Positions 1 to 5,244 of a stretch of DNA of 6,411 nucleotides are shown here, one piece after another. A program made the position numbers and the translations under genes. Within the stretch, counting starts at the first letter, position 1. Every line of letters begins with the position of its first letter. The notes beneath the pieces are model-generated. The model had not been told where the DNA came from. It saw only the letters and a list, made by a program, of their open reading frames with translations, and did not search any database. Source of the stretch: Trebonia sp. (lineage in GTDB: Bacteria; Actinomycetota; Actinomycetes; Streptosporangiales; Streptosporangiaceae). The DNA is taken from the NCBI GenBank assembly GCA_030038035.1, contig JASHPP010000497.1, positions 1 through 6,411 on the forward strand, in the 5' to 3' direction.

Positions 1-449
1 GGCAGCCCGCGCTGGCCGCGATCGGCCGCGAGCAGTTCTACCAGCACGACATCGGGCTGGGTTTCCTCGCCACGGTGCGCAGCGACGGCGGTCCCCGGGT
101 GCACCCGGTGTGCCCTGTCATCAGCCCGGCGGGGCTGCATGTCCTCATCCTCCCCGGACCGAAGCGGGCTGACCTGCGCCGCGATGGCCGCTATTCGCTG
201 CACTCGGAGACGTTCGCGCCCCCGCGTGCGGACGACGGCTTCGCGGTGTCCGGCCGCGCCAGGGAAGAGACCGACCGGGCGGCCTGGGGCCTCGTCCGTG
301 ACCAGGTGGCGGCGGACTTCGGCGAGCCGTGGCCGAACTACGACGAACTCACCCTGTTCGAGCTGTCGGTGCAAGGCTGCCTGCTCACGCTCACCGAGCC
401 AGCCGGCCTCTTCCCGAACGGCCCCACGGTCTGGAAGGCCCTGTCCTGA
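1..449 (+). CDS. Pyridoxamine 5'-phosphate oxidase-family protein (FMN split barrel), 5' end missing
   Basis: The reading frame is open from base 3 to the TGA at 447-449, giving 148 visible residues; the start lies left of the window. The stretch around visible residues 18-40 (GLGFLATV, SDGGPRVHPVCPVI) is the characteristic first-strand and turn region of small actinobacterial proteins annotated as pyridoxamine 5'-phosphate oxidase family, which adopt an FMN- or F420-binding split beta-barrel. A PKRADLRRDGRYSLHS segment follows, as in these relatives, and the rest looks like the usual C-terminal half (VSGRAREE, then a final LTEPAGLFPNGPTVWKA). Family members are about 150-170 residues, so probably only one to two dozen residues are missing. 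A GTG at 75 could be read as a start, but it falls inside the conserved strand and would destroy the fold. The fold is well supported, but the substrate is unknown and true PdxH activity should not be assumed. It is followed by a repeat-bearing gap, so it is probably the last gene of its transcript. Confidence 0.85.
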   Translation, partial: QPALAAIGREQFYQHDIGLGFLATVRSDGGPRVHPVCPVISPAGLHVLILPGPKRADLRRDGRYSLHSETFAPPRADDGFAVSGRAREETDRAAWGLVRDQVAADFGEPWPNYDELTLFELSVQGCLLTLTEPAGLFPNGPTVWKALS

Positions 450-486
450 GCCGCGGCTAGCCCCACTGCCGGGAGTGAAGGCAACC

Positions 487-579
487 GGGCCGTTGGCGCA
501 GCCGGCCCAGTCAGGCAGGGCCGTTGGCGCAGTCGGCCCGATACGGCCGGGCCGTTGGCGCAGCCGGCCCAGTCAGGCA
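487..579. repeat. Three tandem 31-bp repeats, each with a GGGCCG/CGGCCC inverted repeat
   Basis: Copies occupy 487-517, 518-548 and 549-579 with no spacing. Copies 1 and 3 are identical over all 31 bases. Copy 2 shares the first 22 bases apart from one C-to-T change at unit position 16, but its last nine bases differ (GATACGGCC instead of AGTCAGGCA). The shared 22 bases begin GGGCCG and end CGGCCC, so each unit can form a 6-bp G/C stem with a 10-base loop; the copy 2 change falls in the loop. A short decayed start of a fourth unit may follow at 580-584. The array lies 37 bases after the stop of the upstream gene and about 85 bases before the LAL gene. It could be a stack of terminator hairpins, a protein-binding array or a neutral minisatellite. 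No uridine-rich tract follows the hairpins. Confidence 0.85.
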
Positions 580-664
580 GGCCGAGACGAAAACAGCACA
601 CGCCGCCGACAGTCCTTGACCCACGCGCCCGCACTTATTTCCCCGGCATTGGTCCTAAGCCCGC

Positions 665-3559
665 ATGGTGCCGCAGTCGTGCATCTCCTACGATTTCGGC
701 ATGAGCGGGATACCGCCCGCAGGACGGTTGCTCGAGCGCGGCACCGAGCTTGCCGCCATCGAGGCCGCCCTGCAGTCTGCCCGCTCCGGGGCGGGGTCGG
801 CGCTGCTGGTGGAGGGGCCCGCAGGGATCGGCAAGACGAGCCTGCTGGCGCACGCGTGCGCACGGGCGACGGCCGCCGGCATGACGGTGCTGACGGCCCG
901 GGCGGCCGAGTTCGAATCCGCCTACGCGTGGGGCGTGGTGCGCCAGCTGTTCCAGCCGCGAATGCTTGACGAGGCGCGGCAGCTTGCCGGAGACGCGGCG
1001 GCGCTGGCCGCTCCCGCGCTGACTATCGAGACGCGCCCGGCGGGCGAAGACACGTTCTCGGTCCTGCATGGCCTGTACTGGCTCACCGTGGGGGTCGCGC
1101 AAGGCAAACCGCTGCTGCTCGCGGTCGATGACCTGCACTGGGCCGATCAGCCGTCGCTGCGGTTCGCGGTGCACCTGGCGCGGCGTCTTGACGGGCTTCA
1201 GGTCATGCTGATGGTCACGGTCCGCGAGCCCCGGTCGGGGACCGCGCAGGACAAGGCGCTGATCTCCGGGCTGGCGGCGGAGGCAGGCGTCACCGTGCTG
1301 CGCCCGGCCGCCCTCGGCGCGGCCGCGAGCGCCGAGGTTGTCCGCGATGCGCTCGGCGGTGCGCCGTCCGCGGCGTTCCAGCAGGCATGCCGCGAGCTCA
1401 CGGGCGGCAACCCGCTGCTGCTCCAGGCGCTGGCCGCGAGCCTGGCCGCCGAGGGCTTCCGCGGCGGGGACGACGATGTGGCGCACCTGCGGCGGCTGAC
1501 TCCCGGCTCAGTGTCGCGCGGCGTGCTGCTGCAGCTTGGCCGGATGCCCGCGGCGGCCCTGGCCGCCGCTCGGGCCGTCGCCGTGCTCGGCACGGCGGCC
1601 ACGATCGCGCGGGTCGGCCGGCTGGCCGATATCGACAACGATGCGTGCGCCGAGGCGATCGCGGCGCTGATGGCCGAGCGGCTGATCCAGGGGGAGCAGG
1701 CCATCGAGTTCGTGCACCCGCTGGTGCGCTCGGCCGTGTACCAGGACCTGGCGGCCCCGGTCCGGCAGCGCTGGCACGCCAGGGCCGCGCGCATGCTCGA
1801 TGCCGAAGGCGCCGCGCCCGAAGAGGTGACGGTGCACCTGCTCGCGTCGGCGGGCTCCGCCGATCCGTGGGTCGTGAGCAAGCTGCGCACGGCGGCGGCG
1901 GACGCCCGCAGCCGTGGCGCCGCGGACGTGGCGATCGTGTGCCTGCGGCGCGCTCTCGCCGAGCCGCCGCCCGCCGGACTGCGGACCGACGTGCTCGCCG
2001 AGCTCGGCGCGGCCGAGGTCATGCTGGGCGATGACGCCATGGTCACGCACCTGACCGAGGCGCTTGAGGCTGCCAGCTGGCCCCAGCGCGGCGAGGTCGC
2101 GCAGCTTCTCGCCGAGGCACTGCTCATGCGGGCAGAGTTCGCGGCCTCGGTGGACATGCTCGCCAAGGCGGCCGGCGAGGCGCCCGATGAGCCGGCCAGG
2201 CAGCGGCTGCAGGCAATGATGCTGACGGCGGGCCGGCTTGATCCGCACGCGCACGCGGCGATGGGGCCGATGGTGGCGCAAATCCGGGCCAAGGCGGCGC
2301 GCGGCGAGGAGCTCGACCCGCGCCTGCACGCGAGCCTCGCGCTCGAGCTCGCCGCCATGGCGCAGGACCGGGCGGGCGCCGTGCGCAGCGCGCGCAAGGC
2401 GGTGGCGGCGCTACCGGAGCGGGAATGGGTTGCCGGGCCCGCGCTGGCGGAAGCGCTGTCCGCGTTGCTGCACGACGACCGCATCGAGGAGGTCACTGCC
2501 GCGGCGCGCACGAGGCTGGACCTGGCGCGACGGCACGGCTCGGCGGAGGCGGTCGCCGCCGTCGAGGGCTTCCTGAGCATCGCCGCGCTCTTCGCCGGCG
2601 AGATCGGGCAGGCCGTCGCCTACGGGCTGCGGGCGGTCGAAGGCACGCCGAGCATCGCGATCGAGTACTTCCACCTGCCGTTCGTCATCCTCGGGCTGAT
2701 CGAGCGCGAGGAGCTTGACCAGGCGCGGACCATGCTGGCGGAGCGGGGCCTGACCGGGGACCTGTGGCCCATCTGGCCGCTCATCATGATGAGGCACGCC
2801 AGGGCCTGCCTGCACGCGGCCGCCGGCGATCACGCGGCCGCCGCCGCCGACCTGCTGATCGCGGGAGAGCAGGCGCAGGCGTGCGGCTTCGTCAACCCGG
2901 CGGTCCTGCCGTGGCGATCGGACGCCGCGCTGTCGCTGCTGGCGCTTGGCCGCACCGACGAAGCGCGCCGGCTGGCCGCGGCCGAACTCGGCCTTGCCAG
3001 GCAGTGGGGCTCCGCCCGCGCGCTGGGTGTCGCGCTGCGCGCCGCCGGCCTGGCCGAGGGCGGCGACCGCGGCCTTGACCTGCTTGCCGAGGCGGTCAGC
3101 GTGCTGCGTCCCGCGCCCGTCCCGCTGGAACTGGGACGCGCCCTCGTCGACCTCGGCGCCGCGCGGCGCCGGGCCGGCGGGCGTACCGAGGCGCGCGGCT
3201 ACCTGCGCGAGGGTCTGGATCTGGCGCACAGGCAGGGCAGCCTGCGGCTGGCCAGCCGTGCCAGGCGCGAGCTCGTGATAGCCGGCGGCAAGCCCCGGCG
3301 CGACGCGCTCCGCGGCCGCGACGCGCTGACGCCAAGCGAGCTCCAGGTCGCCGAGCTGGCAGCCGCGGGCCAGACGAACCGGCAGATCGCCCAGGCGCTG
3401 TTCATCACCCAGCGGACGGTGGAGAACCACCTGACCAGTGCGTACGGCAAACTCGACATTGGCGCCAGGGCCGAGCTCGGTGCCGTGCTCGCAGGCAGCC
3501 GGCGCCCCAGGCCCGGGGCTCCGGCAAGCGCACAGCCAACCGAGCCGATCGGGGCCTGA
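665..3559 (+). CDS. LAL-family (large ATP-binding LuxR-type) transcriptional regulator
   Basis: This 964-residue protein has the full LAL/MalT-like layout of a cytoplasmic ATP-dependent DNA-binding regulator. Residues about 20-190 form a STAND-type ATPase: Walker A GPAGIGKTS at 51-59, and Walker B LLLAVDD followed by LHWAD at 150-161. The GGNPLLL motif is at 247-253 and the winged-helix-like FVHPLVRSAVY at 349-359. Residues about 370-860 are alanine-rich helical repeats resembling TPR-type sensor regions. Residues 888-942 form a LuxR helix-turn-helix, from LTPSELQVAEL through TNRQIAQALFITQRTVENHL to a KL-RAEL ending. Length is usual for the family (about 900-1000). The start is uncertain: ATG 665 has no clear Shine-Dalgarno sequence, and ATG 701 (12 residues shorter, beginning MSGIPPAGRLLERG) looks more like family N-termini but also lacks one. 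Such proteins often activate secondary-metabolite or catabolic genes, but no biosynthetic cluster is visible here, so the target and the inducing ligand are unknown. The gene stands alone and converges on the next one. Confidence 0.95.
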   Translation: MVPQSCISYDFGMSGIPPAGRLLERGTELAAIEAALQSARSGAGSALLVEGPAGIGKTSLLAHACARATAAGMTVLTARAAEFESAYAWGVVRQLFQPRMLDEARQLAGDAAALAAPALTIETRPAGEDTFSVLHGLYWLTVGVAQGKPLLLAVDDLHWADQPSLRFAVHLARRLDGLQVMLMVTVREPRSGTAQDKALISGLAAEAGVTVLRPAALGAAASAEVVRDALGGAPSAAFQQACRELTGGNPLLLQALAASLAAEGFRGGDDDVAHLRRLTPGSVSRGVLLQLGRMPAAALAAARAVAVLGTAATIARVGRLADIDNDACAEAIAALMAERLIQGEQAIEFVHPLVRSAVYQDLAAPVRQRWHARAARMLDAEGAAPEEVTVHLLASAGSADPWVVSKLRTAAADARSRGAADVAIVCLRRALAEPPPAGLRTDVLAELGAAEVMLGDDAMVTHLTEALEAASWPQRGEVAQLLAEALLMRAEFAASVDMLAKAAGEAPDEPARQRLQAMMLTAGRLDPHAHAAMGPMVAQIRAKAARGEELDPRLHASLALELAAMAQDRAGAVRSARKAVAALPEREWVAGPALAEALSALLHDDRIEEVTAAARTRLDLARRHGSAEAVAAVEGFLSIAALFAGEIGQAVAYGLRAVEGTPSIAIEYFHLPFVILGLIEREELDQARTMLAERGLTGDLWPIWPLIMMRHARACLHAAAGDHAAAAADLLIAGEQAQACGFVNPAVLPWRSDAALSLLALGRTDEARRLAAAELGLARQWGSARALGVALRAAGLAEGGDRGLDLLAEAVSVLRPAPVPLELGRALVDLGAARRRAGGRTEARGYLREGLDLAHRQGSLRLASRARRELVIAGGKPRRDALRGRDALTPSELQVAELAAAGQTNRQIAQALFITQRTVENHLTSAYGKLDIGARAELGAVLAGSRRPRPGAPASAQPTEPIGA

Positions 3560-3576
3560 CCCGGTCTCCTGTCAGG
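3555..3576. terminator. Possible bidirectional hairpin over two convergent stop codons
   Basis: CCTGAC at 3555-3560 is perfectly complementary to GTCAGG at 3571-3576, with a 10-base loop between. The TGA stop of the LAL gene (3557-3559) lies in the left arm and the stop of the minus-strand small gene (TCA at 3572-3574 on the plus strand) lies in the right arm. A hairpin would form in either transcript, as expected of a shared terminator between convergent genes. The stem is only 6 bp and has no T tract, so an intrinsic terminator is plausible rather than certain; the symmetry may be partly a by-product of the paired TGA stops. Confidence 0.45.
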
Positions 3577-3760
3577 GGTTGCGTGCCGTCTGCCCGCCGC
3601 CGTCGGGGTCAGCCGTGAGCATTTGCAGGAGGCCGAACATTTCCGACCAGCCGGCGAACTCGTGCGGGCTCCCGTCGCTCGCCCGCACGATGCCGGCCAC
3701 CGACTGCTCGTCGCCGACGTCAAGCTCAAGCTGCAAGACAACGCGGCGGATGCCGTCCAC
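3572..3760 (-). CDS. Small protein of unknown function (62 residues)
   Basis: I do not recognise a named family. The sequence does resemble small uncharacterised actinobacterial proteins with a hydrophobic strand, an acidic turn, a second strand with a G-V/I-R pattern, a short FxGW motif and a final amphipathic helix. Here these are RRVVLQLELDVGDE (residues 5-18), VAGIVRASDG (21-30), EFAGW (34-38) and SEMFGLLQML (39-48). There is no signal peptide or membrane segment, so it is likely cytosolic. I chose the GTG at 3760 because GGGAGG sits 9 bases upstream of it (3770-3775). The frame stays open to a GTG at 3799 and an ATG at 3796, which would give 75 or 74 residues and have a weaker G-run upstream; the extra residues (MRGSWRQGRIWS) look non-conserved. 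It lies downstream of the lipoprotein gene on the same strand and may share its transcript. The 62-residue length and the composition make it a probable but not certain gene. Confidence 0.6.
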   Translation of the reverse strand: MDGIRRVVLQLELDVGDEQSVAGIVRASDGSPHEFAGWSEMFGLLQMLTADPDGGGQTARNP

Positions 3761-3769
3761 GGACCAGAT

Positions 3770-3777
3770 CCTCCCTT
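3770..3777 (-). promoter_or_regulatory. Shine-Dalgarno sequence of the small gene
   Basis: On the minus strand the sequence reads AAGGGAGG, with nine bases before the GTG at 3760. It is one of the best ribosome binding sites in the window and is the main reason for preferring the 62-residue start over the longer forms beginning at 3796 or 3799. Confidence 0.5.
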
Positions 3778-3856
3778 GCCGCCATGACCCTCGCATCACG
3801 GTCCCCCCCGAGACGTTTTGCCACAGCGGGCAGGCACTGGAGCCGGCCGTGCTTGG

Positions 3857-4537
3857 CTATGGCCAGAGCTCGACCGTCCAGAAGCAGGTGGTGGACGGGT
3901 AGATGTAGAGCTCGTAGTCCCCGGCCGGGAGGTTGACCGTGCTGACGGGGCCGTTGATGGGCAGCGTGACCGGGTAGGTGACGCCGAGCGAGATGCTGCC
4001 GCCGCTGCCCGACTGGTAGTTCAGCTCGCCGCTGAACAGGCACTGGCCGTCGCCGTAGGGGTCGGTCGCCGCGTCGTAGGAGGCCTGCTGGTTCAGGGAG
4101 TAGGAGCCCGCCGGGATGCTGAACGTGTACACCGCGCCCTCATCGCCTGAGTAGGTGACGCCACCGGGCTCGTAGGGGTAGGCGCTGTTCGCCTGCGGCG
4201 GGGGGCTGCTTGAGGTGCCCGCCGCAGGCGACGCGGGAGCCGGAGAGCCCGCCGCGGGAGAGCCGGCAGCCGGGGAACCCGCGCCGGACGAGCCTCCGGC
4301 TGGCGAGCCTGCGGCTGGCGACCCCGGGGCCGGAGAGCCGGAACCGCCATTGCCGGAGGAATTCGGAACGGTGGAACCGCCGGCCGACGGTGAGCTGCTG
4401 GCGCATCCGGCGGCCGCCACGCAGGCAAGCAGCACTGCCGCCGCGATCACAACTGCCCGCCGCCGCCCGCCTGCCGCCTGCTGACCTGACGAACCTGATG
4501 AACCTGATGAACCTGAAAAACCTGACGAATGCGCCAT
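3857..4537 (-). CDS. Putative lipoprotein with SSG-repeat N-terminus, GSPA linker and unknown C-terminal domain
   Basis: This 226-residue protein contains one Met, so the ATG at 4537 is secure, with AAGGGGG five bases upstream. Residues 1-24 are a low-complexity Ser/Gly stretch with SSG-type repeats. RRR (25-27) and a hydrophobic segment (28-44) lead to a lipobox-like AAAGC with Cys45, predicting a membrane-anchored extracellular lipoprotein; Ala at the -3 position is not the best residue, so a plain membrane anchor is an alternative. Residues about 46-118 are a Gly/Ser/Pro/Ala spacer of GSPAA-like units, probably spanning the cell wall. Residues about 119-226 form a compact, probably all-beta domain with two similar motifs, IPAGSYSL (141-148) and LPAGDYEL (203-210), and two cysteines (166 and 218) that could form a disulfide outside the cell. 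I do not recognise this domain; the PAG-x-Y motif suggests a small beta-sandwich, not a catalytic centre. The gene is followed on the same strand by the small unknown gene. No function is assigned. Confidence 0.85.
   Translation of the reverse strand: MAHSSGFSGSSGSSGSSGQQAAGGRRRAVVIAAAVLLACVAAAGCASSSPSAGGSTVPNSSGNGGSGSPAPGSPAAGSPAGGSSGAGSPAAGSPAAGSPAPASPAAGTSSSPPPQANSAYPYEPGGVTYSGDEGAVYTFSIPAGSYSLNQQASYDAATDPYGDGQCLFSGELNYQSGSGGSISLGVTYPVTLPINGPVSTVNLPAGDYELYIYPSTTCFWTVELWP
4217..4336 (-). repeat. Coding repeat for a GSPAA-type linker
   Basis: This stretch encodes lipoprotein residues 68-107, a run of imperfect five-residue units such as GSPAA, GSPAG and GSPAP with one GSSGA variant. The underlying 15-bp DNA units have diverged (mixed Gly, Ser and Ala codons) but remain visible as GGCGAGCC and GGAGAGCC-like words on the plus strand. 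The stretch is best read as a flexible spacer. Its length may differ between strains because in-frame units can be gained or lost. Confidence 0.7.
4483..4527 (-). repeat. Five tandem 9-bp units encoding the Ser-Ser-Gly repeat
   Basis: On the plus strand the units are GACCTGACG, AACCTGATG (twice), AACCTGAAA and AACCTGACG, at 4483-4527 without interruption. On the coding strand they give Ser-(Ser/Phe)-Gly repeats from residue 4 to 18, using TCA and GGT codons that are scarce in the surrounding very GC-rich genes. Because the unit is nine bases, gain or loss changes protein length without shifting the frame. Confidence 0.85.
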
Positions 4538-4542
4538 CGTCG

Positions 4543-4549
4543 CCCCCTT
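4543..4549 (-). promoter_or_regulatory. Shine-Dalgarno sequence of the lipoprotein gene
   Basis: The minus strand reads AAGGGGG, then CGACG and the ATG at 4537. The five-base spacing is short but acceptable, and the site supports the start, which is also the only Met codon in the frame. Confidence 0.6.
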
Positions 4550-4635
4550 GCCGCCTGTGTGCCGAGCGGGGGGCCCGTGCCCCGGCGTCGGCCTTCTCCG
4601 GGAGCGTATGGGCGTGCGGCAGCGGGGGACATCAC

Positions 4636-4651
4636 GGTGGGTACCACCATA
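4636..4651 (-). promoter_or_regulatory. Candidate promoter/operator of the lipoprotein gene
   Basis: An inverted repeat GGTGG-GTA-CCACC lies at 4636-4648. On the minus strand it overlaps TATGGT (4651-4646), which matches a TANNNT-type -10 element. The expected -35 position (about 4669-4674) reads CGGAAG and is not a good match to TTGACA. If this is the promoter, the leader would be about 100 bases and contain a GGGGC-CCGT-GCCCC hairpin at 4570-4583. This is a weak call: it is based on position and symmetry only. Confidence 0.2.
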
Positions 4652-4655
4652 TTTC

Positions 4656-4680
4656 GGCGGCCGATCCGCTTCCGGCCGCC
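4656..4680 (-). terminator. Hairpin terminator after the exporter/CMD pair
   Basis: GGCGGCCG (4656-4663) and CGGCCGCC (4673-4680) form a perfect 8-bp, all-G/C stem with a 9-base loop. The hairpin begins 16 bases after the stop of the carboxymuconolactone decarboxylase-family gene on the minus strand. It is followed by GAAATAT, not a T run, which is common for terminator hairpins in high-GC actinobacteria. Its position at the end of a likely two-gene transcript supports the call. Confidence 0.6.
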
Positions 4681-4696
4681 CGGCGCGGTCAGCGGG

Positions 4697-5227
4697 TCAT
4701 CCGGCGGGGAACGGGTTGTCCCCCGGCCGCACGTCAAGAGCCACGAGCACGCGGGTGACCATGTTGTACGCCGCCACGGTCACGGTCAGCTCGACCACCT
4801 GCCGCTCGTCGAAGTGCGCCCGCACCGCGCCGAACACCTCCTCGGGCACGGTCACGTGCATGGTCATCGCGTCGGCGTAGCCCAGGGCCGCCCACTGCGC
4901 CGCGCTGAGCGACGCCGCTCCGCTGCCGCCGACCCGGATCGCCGCGATCTGCTCGTCGCCAAGCCCCGCCTGGCGCGCCAGCGGCTCGTGCGCCACCCAC
5001 TCGTAGTCCGCGCCGTTGCGCGAGGCCACCCGGAGCATGGCCAGTTCCCTGATGTCCGCGGGCAGCGTGGACGTGCCGCGCACCGCGCCGAGCATGCTGT
5101 TCCAGCCGTCGGCGAACCCCGGGCTGTGCAGCAGCATCCCGTCGAGCGCGGTCAGCCTGCCGCCGCGCCGTGCCAGGATCCGGTCGGTCACCTCGCCGGG
5201 AGGCGCCACATAGGAAAGCCGTGCCAT
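4697..5227 (-). CDS. Carboxymuconolactone decarboxylase (CMD/AhpD-like) family protein
   Basis: This 176-residue protein matches the size and layout of stand-alone CMD-domain proteins. After an N-terminal region with HSPGFADGWNSMLGAVRG (residues 34-51) comes the core helix pair, REL-A-LRVASRNGADYEW (60-77) and VAHEPLARQAGLGDEQIAAIR (78-98), then a helix with ALGYADAMT (114-122). The C-terminal ERQVVELTVTVAAYNMVTRV (141-160) is the typical final helix. The E-W-V-A-H motif (76-80) occupies the active-site position, and the whole protein lacks Cys, so it cannot use the CxxC chemistry of AhpD peroxidases. Activity may be decarboxylase-like or unassigned; the family is too broad to name a substrate. 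I took the ATG at 5227 because the conserved N-terminus (MARLSYVAPP) begins there and it follows the exporter stop by 17 bases, although the Shine-Dalgarno sequence is poor. Translation coupled to the exporter gene is likely. Confidence 0.9.
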   Translation of the reverse strand: MARLSYVAPPGEVTDRILARRGGRLTALDGMLLHSPGFADGWNSMLGAVRGTSTLPADIRELAMLRVASRNGADYEWVAHEPLARQAGLGDEQIAAIRVGGSGAASLSAAQWAALGYADAMTMHVTVPEEVFGAVRAHFDERQVVELTVTVAAYNMVTRVLVALDVRPGDNPFPAG

Positions 5228-5244
5228 GGCAGGTACCGTACCGC

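Noticed and set aside
455..462. GGCTAGCC palindrome just after the first gene as a terminator or operator
   Set aside because: An 8-bp perfect palindrome without a loop is expected by chance in sequence of this composition and cannot form a normal terminator hairpin.
487..579. The 31-bp repeats as a CRISPR array
   Set aside because: The repeats are directly abutting. The part that differs between units is only nine bases and is identical in two of three copies, so there are no spacers, and no cas genes are nearby.
616..640. Promoter for the LAL gene with TTGACC at 616-621 as -35
   Set aside because: The only AT-rich -10-like word (TTATTT, 635-640) leaves a 13-base spacer, too short for a standard promoter. 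It remains possible with a non-standard sigma factor, but nothing in the sequence supports that.
1198..2580. Long minus-strand open frame (460 codons) opposite the LAL gene
   Set aside because: Its translation is a low-complexity Ser/Ala/Arg sequence typical of an antisense shadow in GC-rich DNA, and the plus strand encodes a recognisable, motif-complete protein across the whole stretch.
3818..4484. Plus-strand open frames opposite the lipoprotein gene, one with Gly-Glu-Pro-Ala repeats
   Set aside because: The repeats are the mirror of the GSPA linker on the real coding strand. These frames have no membrane or domain signature, whereas the minus-strand frame has a start with a ribosome site, a lipobox and a plausible domain.
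4697..5227. AhpD-type alkylhydroperoxidase assignment for the CMD protein
   Set aside because: The translation contains no Cys, so the CxxC centre required for that activity is absent.
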